From positions 1 through 58,399 of the forward strand of contig NZ_WKJN01000035.1 of NCBI RefSeq assembly GCF_009674495.1: DNA of 58,399 bases. The letters run 5' to 3'. The number at the start of each line of letters is the position of its first letter. Positions within the stretch are counted from its first letter, which is position 1. A program made the translations under genes and the position numbers. This stretch comes from Duganella alba. Its GTDB lineage: Bacteria > Pseudomonadota > Gammaproteobacteria > Burkholderiales > Burkholderiaceae_D. The notes below the pieces were generated by a model. That model had not been told where the DNA came from. It did no database searches and saw only the letters and a program-made list of their open reading frames with translations. Below, in pieces: positions 16,485 to 25,821 of this stretch.

Positions 16485-18530
16485 TTATTCCGCTGACGTG
16501 TCGGCGGCCGACACCGCCGTGACCTCGGCCGTGTTTTCCTCGGCGGCGGTCTGGTCCGCCACTTCCGCATCACCGGCAGGGGCGTCTTCCACCTCGTCGT
16601 CCTCGAAGTCGACATCGCTGGCCGCCACGTCGGTCGGAATTTCCAGCAGGCGCGTTTCGATGGTCAGGTCGACCTCGTCCCAGCGCAGGATGTCCAGCTT
16701 GACCTGCGCGCCGCGCGCCACCGACGGCATGCCCGGCAGGCGCACGATCAGCGGAATATCGGTCAGGCGCAGCACTTCGTCCTTCAGCACCACCGCCTCC
16801 ACCTGGCGCGCATTTTCCTGGCCCAGCCAGCGCAGGCACCAGTAGCGTTCCATGTTGGCCTGGTGATCCGCATAGGCCGAGTAGGCCGCATCGAACTGCG
16901 ACACGATGGCGAACAGCTCCGCGTCCTTGTGCTTGAAGTGCGCCACCAGCGGCGCCATCACGCCCTTCTCGGCGCAGGCCAGGATCTGCCATTGATTGAC
17001 CAGGTCGGTATAGCGGCGCAGCGGCGACGTGCTCCACGCGTACTGGTCCACGCCCAGGCCTTCGTGCGGCGCGGCGTGGGTCAGCATGCGCACCTGCATC
17101 TTGGCGTTCCAGCCGCCAACACCACGGCCCTGGCTGCGGTAAATGCCGGGCACGCCGTTGTCGTGCATCAGCTTGCCCCAGGTGCTGTTCGCGAAGATCA
17201 TCAGCTCGGCGACGATCTTGTCCAGCGGCGCGCCGCGCTTGCGGCGGCTGACGGTGACCACGTCGTCTTCGACGTAGAAGTTGAAGTCGACGCGGTTGTT
17301 CTGTTCCGGCTTCAGGCCGAAGGCTTCGCGCTTGACCATGCGCGCCGCTTCCAGCACCTGCGCCCATTTCCAGATCAGGCCCAGCGATTCCTTGTGCGGG
17401 TACTCGCCCTCGCCGCTGGCCAGGGTTTCCTCGTTGACCAGGTCGTCGAGGTCGTTGTGGCGCAGGTTGTTGGCGATCGGCACCATCTCGGCGCGGGTTT
17501 CGGTGGCCAGCACCGACCAGTCGGCCGGATTCAGCGTGGCGTACAGCGACAGCGCCGGGCAGGTCTTGCCTTCGGCCAGCGTGAACGCTTCGACGATGGC
17601 GTCCGGCAGCATGGTGATCTTATCGCCCGGCATGTAGACGGTCGACATGCGCGCGCGCGCCAGCTTGTCGACCGCGTCGTCCGGCTTGATGCCGAGGCCC
17701 GGCGCGGCGATGTGGATGCCGATCTTGACGTTGCCGTCGGCCAGCCGGGTGACCGAGAAGGCGTCGTCGATCTCGGTGGTGGTCACGTCGTCGATCGAGA
17801 AGGCCTGCACCTCGGCCAGCGGCAGATTGGTCGGCGGCACCGGCACCGGCACCTCTGGGAAGCCCGCGCCTTTCGGGAAGCTCTCGAACAGGAACTTGGC
17901 CATGTGCAGCGCCTTCGGCGACTGCACGCCGCCCACCGCCAGCATCAGGCGCTGCGGATTGGTGTGCAGGTCGTTGCAGGCCGCTTCCAGCGCCTTGTAT
18001 TCGATGGAATTCTTGTCCGGCTTGAACAGCAGCTGCAGCACGATGTTCTGCATCGACTCCGGCAGCTTGTTGGCTTTCAGCTCTTCCACGTAGCCGGCCT
18101 GTACCAGCGCCTGCTGTTTCTTTTTCTCGATGCCGGCCAGCGCCGCGCGCAGCGATTGCTCCGGCGCGGCCTTGTAGCGGCCACGGCCTTTTTTGTAGAA
18201 GTAGACCGGCGCCGAATGCAGGCTCAGGATCAGGCCCGCCGCCTCGGCCGGCTGCGGCGCATGGCCGAAATACTCCGCGCCCAGTTCGGCAAAGCCGAAC
18301 TCTTCCTCGCCCGCGACTTCCCACAGGAACTCCAGGTCGATCTCGGCGGCGATGGCCTTGGCTTGCTCCATCAGCTCGGCGGGAGCCGGCTTTTCGAATT
18401 GCAGCAGCACGTCCTTGGTCTTGACCTTGGTGCGCTTGCCGCTGGCCATCTCGACTTGATAGGCCTCGCCGGCTTGCGTCATCACACTGCCGACTTTGAA
18501 ATCGCCGGATTCTTCAAAAAATACATTCAT
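16485..18530 (-). CDS. RNase II/R-family exoribonuclease (RNB domain)
   Basis: A 681-residue protein. After an N-terminal beta-rich RNA-binding region (1-230), the RNB catalytic domain is marked by IDDVTTTEIDDAFSVTRL, which carries the metal-binding aspartates, then GIHIAAPGLGI, TVYMPGDKITMLPD and the late motif YAWSTSPLRRYTDLVNQWQI. The C-terminus holds an S1-like region and a low-complexity acidic tail (about 640-681). Size matches the RNase II group rather than the longer RNase R. It overlaps ubiC by 4 bases. It should degrade RNA 3' to 5'. Confidence 0.93.
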   Translation of the reverse strand: MNVFFEESGDFKVGSVMTQAGEAYQVEMASGKRTKVKTKDVLLQFEKPAPAELMEQAKAIAAEIDLEFLWEVAGEEEFGFAELGAEYFGHAPQPAEAAGLILSLHSAPVYFYKKGRGRYKAAPEQSLRAALAGIEKKKQQALVQAGYVEELKANKLPESMQNIVLQLLFKPDKNSIEYKALEAACNDLHTNPQRLMLAVGGVQSPKALHMAKFLFESFPKGAGFPEVPVPVPPTNLPLAEVQAFSIDDVTTTEIDDAFSVTRLADGNVKIGIHIAAPGLGIKPDDAVDKLARARMSTVYMPGDKITMLPDAIVEAFTLAEGKTCPALSLYATLNPADWSVLATETRAEMVPIANNLRHNDLDDLVNEETLASGEGEYPHKESLGLIWKWAQVLEAARMVKREAFGLKPEQNNRVDFNFYVEDDVVTVSRRKRGAPLDKIVAELMIFANSTWGKLMHDNGVPGIYRSQGRGVGGWNAKMQVRMLTHAAPHEGLGVDQYAWSTSPLRRYTDLVNQWQILACAEKGVMAPLVAHFKHKDAELFAIVSQFDAAYSAYADHQANMERYWCLRWLGQENARQVEAVVLKDEVLRLTDIPLIVRLPGMPSVARGAQVKLDILRWDEVDLTIETRLLEIPTDVAASDVDFEDDEVEDAPAGDAEVADQTAAEENTAEVTAVSAADTSAE

Positions 18531-19129
18531 CGTTTATTTGTGCTCGTTTTAATCAGTTCCAGCACGGCAGGCAGGAATACCTCCGTCACCAGCAGCGTAC
18601 CTTGACGGCGCTGATACAGGCAGCGCCGTGCATATAATATGTGTGCGTCGGGGGCGGCGATGCCGTTTCCCACCAGCGCGGCGCGCGCGCGGCGCGCCAA
18701 AGGATGCCCTTCCCGCAATCTTGCAAATTCCAACACCCCGCGCCGCACCAGCGGATCGCCGAACAGCGTGGTGCCCAGCGAACGCTCGCCCAGCGCGCTG
18801 AACAGCGGCCAATCCGTGGCCGTCGCCGACCTCGGCACCACCGTGTGCGCGAACACTGCGGGCGTATTATCACATCTCAGCAGCACTTCCCTCTCCAAAA
18901 CGCGGCCGGGGCGATGCATGCCGATCACGGCGGCCTCGTCGCTGAGGCAAATTTCGGTGCGCTGGTGCAGGCACTGCACGCGGAAAGCATTGCTGTGCGC
19001 CTTCAGCCGCGCGGTCAGCGAACCGCCTTCCATCAGCCACGGCACATAGGCCGATGGCGCGTTCAGGGCCAGCACATGCGGCTGCCACTGCGCCTGCCGC
19101 AGCGAGGCGCTTCTCGGCGGCGCGCTCAA
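18527..19129 (-). CDS. ubiC: Chorismate pyruvate-lyase
   Basis: A 200-residue enzyme releasing pyruvate from chorismate to give 4-hydroxybenzoate, first step of ubiquinone synthesis. Family segments include WLMEGGSLTARL near residue 31, the basic strand QRTEICLSDEA, VLEREVLLRCD, and ALGERSLGTTLFGDP, the usual UbiC core, ending with the active-site region LYARRCLYQRRQGTLLVTEV. ATGA-type overlaps with the RNase gene downstream and the esterase gene upstream show a tightly coupled operon. Confidence 0.92.
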   Translation of the reverse strand: MSAPPRSASLRQAQWQPHVLALNAPSAYVPWLMEGGSLTARLKAHSNAFRVQCLHQRTEICLSDEAAVIGMHRPGRVLEREVLLRCDNTPAVFAHTVVPRSATATDWPLFSALGERSLGTTLFGDPLVRRGVLEFARLREGHPLARRARAALVGNGIAAPDAHILYARRCLYQRRQGTLLVTEVFLPAVLELIKTSTNKR

Positions 19130-19704
19130 GACCGCGCCTCGACGCCGCAGAAGGCCAGCACTTCATCCACATAGTCGGGAAACTCGGACACCGCATGGTC
19201 GCTGCCGTCGATCACGTGCTGGCGCGCGCCCTGATAGTGGGCCACCATATCACGATAGTCCAGCACTTCGTCGCCGGTTGCGGCGAGCAGGAAGTAGCGT
19301 TGCGGCTGGCTAATCCGCGGCACGTCGAGCGCGCGCAGTTCGTCGATGTACTCGCGCTTGAATTCGAACGGCGCGTCGGAGTGGAATTGCGTGGTGACGC
19401 CGACGTGCCGGTCCAGGTCCAGGCTCGGCACGATGGCCGGATTGACCAGCACCGCGCGGCAGCCGATGCGTTCGGCCAGCCAGGTCGCGTAATAGCCGCC
19501 CAGCGAGGAGCCGATGATGCTCAGTTCTTGCGCCGGGATGCCGTCGATCAGGGACAGCGTCAGCGCCATCGCTTCTTTCGGCGAGGCCGGCAGCTGCGGG
19601 CAGATCAGTTTGTCGGCCAGGCCCAGCGCCGCCATGCGCTCACCCACCACGCGCGCTTTCATGGACTTCGGCGAGGAGCGGAAGCCGTGCAGGTACAGAA
19701 TCAT
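19126..19704 (-). CDS. YqiA-like alpha/beta-hydrolase esterase
   Basis: A 192-residue protein of the YqiA/YcfP family. The first strand and oxyanion region ILYLHGFRSSPKS is followed by the nucleophile elbow IIGSSLGGYYATWLAE (Ser in GSSLGG), a late Asp in LLAATGDEVLDYRD, and catalytic His in IDGSDHAVSEFPDY. Family members hydrolyse small esters; the physiological substrate is unclear. The start ATG overlaps the mpl stop as TAATG. Confidence 0.9.
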   Translation of the reverse strand: MILYLHGFRSSPKSMKARVVGERMAALGLADKLICPQLPASPKEAMALTLSLIDGIPAQELSIIGSSLGGYYATWLAERIGCRAVLVNPAIVPSLDLDRHVGVTTQFHSDAPFEFKREYIDELRALDVPRISQPQRYFLLAATGDEVLDYRDMVAHYQGARQHVIDGSDHAVSEFPDYVDEVLAFCGVEARS

Positions 19705-21068
19705 TAGGCCAGCGCTTTCAGGATTTTGTCGTGCACGCCGCCGAAGCCGCCGTTGCTCATCACAATAATCTGGTCGCCGGGCTGCGCGGCCTTGGCCACG
19801 GCCGCCACCAGCGCGTCGATGTCTTCATAGGCGCTGGCGATGTCGCCCATCGGCGACAGGGCCTGGCCCAGGTTCCAGCCCAGCGCCTGTTCGCTGCCGT
19901 AGCCGAACACCAGGTCGGCGTCGCTCAGGCTGCCCGGCAGCGCGTCCTTCATGGTGCCCAGCTTCATGGTGTTGGAGCGCGGCTCCAGCACGGCCAGGAT
20001 GCGTTTGTCCTTGCCGATCTTCTGGCGCAGGCCGCCCACGGTGGTGGCGATGGCGGTTGGATGGTGGGCGAAGTCGTCGTACACGGTGATGTCGTTGACC
20101 ACGCCGCGTACTTCCATGCGGCGCTTGACGCTCTCGAACGTGGCCAGCGATTTGGCGGCCTGCGCCACCGGCACGCCGACGTGGCGGGCGGCGGCGATGG
20201 CGGCCAGCGCGTTGGCGCGGTTATGCTTGCCGGTCAGCGACCACTCGACGTGGCCGGCCACTTCGCCGTTGAACATCACATCGAACGTGCCGTCATCGTA
20301 TTCGTTCAGCGCCCAATCGGCGTCCTCGCCGCGGCCGAAGCTTTCCTTCTCGCTCCAGCAGCCGCGCTTGAGCACGCGCTGCAGCGCCGCTTCGTCGCCA
20401 TTGAAGATGACCCGGCCGATGCCCGGCACGGTGCGCACCAGATGGTGGAATTGGGTCTCGATCGCGCCCAGATCGGGGAAGATGTCGGCGTGATCGTATT
20501 CCAGATTGTTCAGGATGGCGGTCTTGGCGTGGTAGTGCACGAACTTGCTGCGCTTGTCGAAGAAGGCGGTGTCGTACTCGTCCGCCTCAATGACGAAGAA
20601 GATCGAATCCTTGTCACCCTGCATGCGCGCCGAGACGCCGAAATTCTTCGGCACGCCGCCGATCAGGAAGCCGGGCGCGTAGCCGGCGTCTTCCAGGATC
20701 CAGGTCAGCATGGCGGTGGTGGTGGTCTTGCCGTGCGTGCCGGCCACTGCCAGCACCCACTTGTCTTTTAATATATGGTCGCCGATCCACTGCGGGCCGG
20801 AAACGAAGGGCAGGCCGCGGTTCATGATTTCCTCGATCAGCGGATTGCCGCGCGTGACGACGTTGCCGATCACGTACAGGTCCGGCTTCAGCTCGACCTG
20901 TTCCGGGCCGTAGCCGGTGATCAGCTCGATGCCCTGCGCTTCCAGCTGCGTGCTCATCGGCGGATAAACATTGGCGTCGCAGCCGGTGACGCGGTGGCCC
21001 GCTTCTTTCGCCAGGACCGCCAGGCCGCCCATGAAGGTGCCGCAAATACCGAGGATATGAATGTGCAT
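19704..21068 (-). CDS. mpl: UDP-N-acetylmuramate:murein-tripeptide ligase
   Basis: A 454-residue Mur-ligase-family enzyme that joins recycled L-Ala-gamma-D-Glu-meso-DAP to UDP-MurNAc. The N-terminal Rossmann motif is HILGICGTFMGGLAVLAKE, the ATP loop is VAGTHGKTTTTAML, and EADEYDTAFFDKRSKFVHY is typical of Mpl versus MurC. The C-terminal domain contains VYDDFAHHPTAI and VLEPRSNTMKLG. With mtgA nearby and ampD at 38 kb, the window carries several peptidoglycan synthesis and recycling genes. It is the first gene of the mpl-yqiA-ubiC-RNase run. Confidence 0.97.
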   Translation of the reverse strand: MHIHILGICGTFMGGLAVLAKEAGHRVTGCDANVYPPMSTQLEAQGIELITGYGPEQVELKPDLYVIGNVVTRGNPLIEEIMNRGLPFVSGPQWIGDHILKDKWVLAVAGTHGKTTTTAMLTWILEDAGYAPGFLIGGVPKNFGVSARMQGDKDSIFFVIEADEYDTAFFDKRSKFVHYHAKTAILNNLEYDHADIFPDLGAIETQFHHLVRTVPGIGRVIFNGDEAALQRVLKRGCWSEKESFGRGEDADWALNEYDDGTFDVMFNGEVAGHVEWSLTGKHNRANALAAIAAARHVGVPVAQAAKSLATFESVKRRMEVRGVVNDITVYDDFAHHPTAIATTVGGLRQKIGKDKRILAVLEPRSNTMKLGTMKDALPGSLSDADLVFGYGSEQALGWNLGQALSPMGDIASAYEDIDALVAAVAKAAQPGDQIIVMSNGGFGGVHDKILKALA

Positions 21069-21146
21069 AGTAATAATGACGACGAGTGAAGACAGGATTT
21101 TACCTGAGCCGCCGCGCTTTTCCCGGTTCAGAGTATTATCACGTCC

Positions 21147-21782
21147 ATGACGCCGAATGTTAATGAAGAACTCCAGCTCCTGCGTGCCGAGATTGCGGCG
21201 GCGGCCGCTCGCCTCATCGCCGAGGATGGAGCCGACTACAACACGGCCAAGCGCAAGGCCGCCAGGCAGATTCTCGGCGACACCCAGCCGCCGCTGAACC
21301 TGCTGCCGGACAATGCGCAGATCGAAGCGGAAGTGCGCATCTACCAGTCGCTATTCCATGCCGATACCCAGCCGGCCCGCGTGTTTCGCCTGCGCACGCT
21401 GGCGGTGGACATCATGGAAGGGCTGCAAGCCTTCCATCCCTACCTGACCGGCTCGGTCTTGAACGGCACCGCCGGCCCGCACGACGACATCCACCTGCAG
21501 CTGTTCGCCGACAGCGCCAAGGAAGTGGAAATCTTCCTGCTGAACCGGAATTTGCAAATCGACATCTCCGAGACGCCGCACTTCAAGGGACCGCGCCACG
21601 GCATGGTCGAAACCGTCAGCTTCATGTGGCACAAGGAAGGCGTGCACGCCGCCCTGTATGAGCTGGACGACCTGCGCGGCGCCGTCAAGACCCGCAGCGA
21701 CGGCAAACTGGCCCGTGCCGACATCGCCGCCGTGCGCGCCCTATTAGTTAACAGTACCCATAGTCCCCATCCATCACCATGA
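21147..21782 (+). CDS. Nucleotidyltransferase-like hypothetical protein
   Basis: A 211-residue protein, divergent to mpl. The first 70 residues are helical and acidic. The middle holds YLTGSVLNGTAGPHDDIHLQ, which resembles the GSx(n)SD core of nucleotidyltransferase-fold proteins, with DD in place of the usual SD, followed by strands around EVEIFLLNRNLQID. A C-terminal part contains FMWHKEGVHAALYELDDL. Whether it transfers nucleotides is not shown by the sequence. Its stop overlaps the tlpA-like start by 4 bases, suggesting co-translation. Confidence 0.7.
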   Translation: MTPNVNEELQLLRAEIAAAAARLIAEDGADYNTAKRKAARQILGDTQPPLNLLPDNAQIEAEVRIYQSLFHADTQPARVFRLRTLAVDIMEGLQAFHPYLTGSVLNGTAGPHDDIHLQLFADSAKEVEIFLLNRNLQIDISETPHFKGPRHGMVETVSFMWHKEGVHAALYELDDLRGAVKTRSDGKLARADIAAVRALLVNSTHSPHPSP

Positions 21783-22321
21783 GCAAAAAAAATCTGCCCG
21801 CGTATATCGCCGTCGCCGTCGTGTTTGCCGCCATCGGCGGCTATCTCGGCATCCACAAGGAACAGCCGCCGATCACCGCCGCCGCGCCGGCCGGCGTGAC
21901 CGGTCCGGTGGACACCTTATATAAAGAGACGCTGCCGGACGCCAAGGGCGTCGCCACGCCGCTGGCCCAATATAAAGGCAAGGCCATGCTGGTCAATTTC
22001 TGGGCGCCGTGGTGCGCCCCGTGCGTGCAGGAGATGCCGGAGCTGTCGGCGCTGGCCGCCGGAGATGAGGGCAAGAAGCTGCAAGTTATCGGCATCGGTA
22101 TCGATTCGCCGTCAAATATCGCCGAGTTTAGCGACAAATACAAGATCACCTATCCGGTGCTGGTGGCCGGCATGAGCGGCACCGAACTGTCGCGCCAGTT
22201 CGGCAACACCGGTGGCGGCCTGCCCTACACGGTGCTGATCGGCGCCGACGGCCAGATCAAGAAGACTTACCTGGGCAAACTGAAATTTGACGAGCTGCGC
22301 AAAGATCTGGCAACTCTATAA
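21779..22321 (+). CDS. TlpA-like membrane-anchored thiol:disulfide reductase
   Basis: A 180-residue periplasm-facing thioredoxin-fold protein. An uncleaved signal anchor covers about residues 7-24 and the active site is WAPWCAPC with Cys79 and Cys82. The insertion typical of TlpA/ResA is seen in the segment leading to VIGIGIDSPSNIAEF, and the cis-proline loop is GGGLPYTVLIGADG. Family members reduce periplasmic thiols, often for cytochrome c maturation. It overlaps the upstream gene by ATGA. Confidence 0.9.
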   Translation: MSKKNLPAYIAVAVVFAAIGGYLGIHKEQPPITAAAPAGVTGPVDTLYKETLPDAKGVATPLAQYKGKAMLVNFWAPWCAPCVQEMPELSALAAGDEGKKLQVIGIGIDSPSNIAEFSDKYKITYPVLVAGMSGTELSRQFGNTGGGLPYTVLIGADGQIKKTYLGKLKFDELRKDLATL

Positions 22322-22404
22322 GCAGTTTCACAAGTTTTTTTCTCTTGCCAATGCACGCAGTTGGCGGCAAAATGCGGAACTTTCGCGGAGAAGGCTCACG
22401 AATC

Positions 22405-22842
22405 ATGGCAAAAAACCTTCTACTGCTCAACGGTCCCAACCTGAATTTGCTGGGCACCAGAGAGCCAGAGGTCTACGGCGCTAGCACTTTGGCCGACATC
22501 GAACACGCTGCCCAGGCACAGGCCGAGGCGGCGGGTGCGAACTTGTCTTGCTTCCAGAGCAACCACGAAGGTGCACTGATCGACCGCATCCATGCCGCCA
22601 GAGCGGAAGGCGTGGACGCCATCGTCATCAATCCGGGCGGACTGACCCATACCAGCGTGGCCTTGCGCGACGCCCTGGCAGGGGTGGCCATCCCGTTTGT
22701 GGAAGTGCATATTTCGAATATTTACCAGCGCGAGTCATTTCGCCATCACTCTTTCCTGAGCGCGATTGCACTGGGAACGATCTGCGGACTGGGTATCGAA
22801 GGATATCGGTTTGCCATCGACTTCGTCCTTAAAAAGCGATAA
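22405..22842 (+). CDS. aroQ: Type II 3-dehydroquinate dehydratase
   Basis: A 145-residue dodecameric-type enzyme dehydrating 3-dehydroquinate in the shikimate pathway. ATG 22405 is preferred over the upstream frame because MAKNLLLLNGPNLNLLGTRE is the canonical N-terminus. Tyr24 in EVYGAST is the catalytic base; NPGGLTHTSVALRDA and VEVHISNIYQRESFRHHS carry the substrate contacts, including His102 and Arg113. It is followed by accB, an arrangement (aroQ-accB-accC) seen in many proteobacteria. Confidence 0.97.
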   Translation: MAKNLLLLNGPNLNLLGTREPEVYGASTLADIEHAAQAQAEAAGANLSCFQSNHEGALIDRIHAARAEGVDAIVINPGGLTHTSVALRDALAGVAIPFVEVHISNIYQRESFRHHSFLSAIALGTICGLGIEGYRFAIDFVLKKR

Positions 22843-22930
22843 CCTACGCGATCTGCGCATAAAATAGCGCGGTTCCGTCCACAAGACGCCACCGCTCACT
22901 CACATTACAAGATATTCCTCTGGGGGTTAC
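22843..22930 (+). promoter_or_regulatory. accB upstream region with likely promoter
   Basis: A TAAAAT -10-like hexamer at about 22860-22865 sits in an AT-richer patch. The accB start is preceded by CTGGGGGTTAC, a weak ribosome binding site. No inverted repeat typical of a BCCP operator is evident. Confidence 0.4.
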
Positions 22931-23395
22931 ATGGATCTACGCAAGCTGAAGACCTTGATTGATTTGGTCGCGGAATCGGACATCGCCGAACTCGAAGTGA
23001 CCGAAGGCGAAAGCAAAGTTCGCATCGTCAAATCGTCGGCCCTGCCGCAAAATCAGATGGTCATGATGCAGCCGCAAGCCATCCCGCAGTACAGCGCGCA
23101 GGCGCCGGCCGCCGCGCCGGTAGCCGCCGCCCCAGCCCCAGCTGCGGCCGCCGAGCCAACCGGCCACATCGTCAAATCGCCGATGGTCGGCACCTTCTAC
23201 CGTTCGTCGGCGCCAGGCGCGGCGGCGTTTGTCGAAGTCGGCGCCGTGGTCAAGGAAGGCGACACCCTGTGCATCATCGAAGCGATGAAGCTGCTGAACG
23301 AGATCGATGCCGACAAATCCGGCACCATTACCCAGATCCTGGTTGAAAACGGCCAGCCGGTCGAGTTCGGCCAACCGCTGTTTGTGATCGGCTAA
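22931..23395 (+). CDS. accB: Biotin carboxyl carrier protein of acetyl-CoA carboxylase
   Basis: A 154-residue carrier. The N-terminal helical part (MDLRKLKTLIDLVAES) is followed by an Ala/Pro-rich hinge at about residues 55-76 and a biotinyl domain. The biotinylated lysine is Lys120 in CIIEAMKLLNEI, and the thumb region SPMVGTFYRSSAPG is present. It is upstream of accC, with which it forms the biotin carboxylase half of the complex. Confidence 0.98.
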   Translation: MDLRKLKTLIDLVAESDIAELEVTEGESKVRIVKSSALPQNQMVMMQPQAIPQYSAQAPAAAPVAAAPAPAAAAEPTGHIVKSPMVGTFYRSSAPGAAAFVEVGAVVKEGDTLCIIEAMKLLNEIDADKSGTITQILVENGQPVEFGQPLFVIG

Positions 23396-23500
23396 GACAG
23401 GCCTGCGCCCTCCCCATCGGCGACGGGCGCGCCTGCTTGGTCCGCAATCCCTCCTCACCTGACGCAGCCAATCGGCGCTCACAGACATAGCGAACCTATC

Positions 23501-24877
<1,377 letters not shown>

Positions 24878-24879
24878 CC

Positions 24880-25812
24880 ATGAGCTGGACTGAAATCGTC
24901 ATTGAAATCGCGCGTGACCACGCCGAAGCCCTCTCCGAGGCGCTGATGGACGTGGGCGCCCTGTCGGTTTCCGTGGAAGACGCGGACGAAGGCACCGACG
25001 CGGAAAAACCGCTGTTCGGCGAGCCGGGCATGGAACCGACCGAGGCGGCATGGGATCACAGCCGCGTGGTCGCCCTGACCGACGAAGATGACGACCAGGC
25101 CGTGATCGTGGCGGCCGCCGCCGGCCAGATCGGCCTGACCACCCTGCCGAAGTTCACCACCCGCAAGGTGGAGGAGCAGGACTGGGTGCGTCTGACCCAG
25201 TCGCAGTTCGCGCCTATCCCGATCGGCAAGAACATCTGGGTGGTGCCGTCGTGGCACGAGGCGCCGAATCCCGACGCCCTGATCCTGGAACTCGATCCGG
25301 GCCTGGCGTTCGGCACCGGCAGCCATCCGACCACCCGTCTGTGCATGGAGTGGCTGGAAGCGAATCCGGCGCCGGGCAAGACCGTGCTCGACTACGGCTG
25401 CGGTTCCGGCATCCTGGCCATGGTGGCCAAGAAGGTCGGCGCCGGCGAAGTGGTCGGCGTGGACATCGATCCGCAAGCGATCGAGTCGGCCGCCGACAAC
25501 GCCGCGCGCAACCACTGCGACATCACCTTCTTCCTGCCGGACAGCTTTGCCGAGTCGCAGCACGCGACCCAGCGTTTCGATATCGTCGTGGCCAACATCC
25601 TGTCCAGCCCGTTGAAGCTGATGGCGCCGATGCTGTCCGGCCGCGTTGCCGACGGCGGTTCGCTGATCCTGTCCGGCGTGCTGGCGCGCCAGGCGGAAGA
25701 AGTGGCGGCGGCGTATGCGCCGTTCATCAAGCTGGGCGTCTGGGCCGAGCAAGACGGCTGGGTGGCGCTGCACGGCCGCCTGGGCAGCGACACTGTGCCT
25801 GCCGCGCGTTAA
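24880..25812 (+). CDS. prmA: Ribosomal protein L11 methyltransferase
   Basis: A 310-residue SAM-dependent enzyme that trimethylates L11. ATG 24880 (MSWTEIVIEIARDHAE) follows accC by 2 bases; the longer frame from 24508 lies inside accC. An N-terminal L11-recognition domain (about 1-110) precedes the methyltransferase fold: LAFGTGSHPTTRLCMEWL, SAM motif VLDYGCGSGILAMVAKK, VVGVDIDPQAIESA, and VVANILSSPLKLMAP (usually NILAxPL). The accC-prmA linkage is common in beta-proteobacteria. Confidence 0.96.
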   Translation: MSWTEIVIEIARDHAEALSEALMDVGALSVSVEDADEGTDAEKPLFGEPGMEPTEAAWDHSRVVALTDEDDDQAVIVAAAAGQIGLTTLPKFTTRKVEEQDWVRLTQSQFAPIPIGKNIWVVPSWHEAPNPDALILELDPGLAFGTGSHPTTRLCMEWLEANPAPGKTVLDYGCGSGILAMVAKKVGAGEVVGVDIDPQAIESAADNAARNHCDITFFLPDSFAESQHATQRFDIVVANILSSPLKLMAPMLSGRVADGGSLILSGVLARQAEEVAAAYAPFIKLGVWAEQDGWVALHGRLGSDTVPAAR

Positions 25813-25821
25813 TCAGCATCG

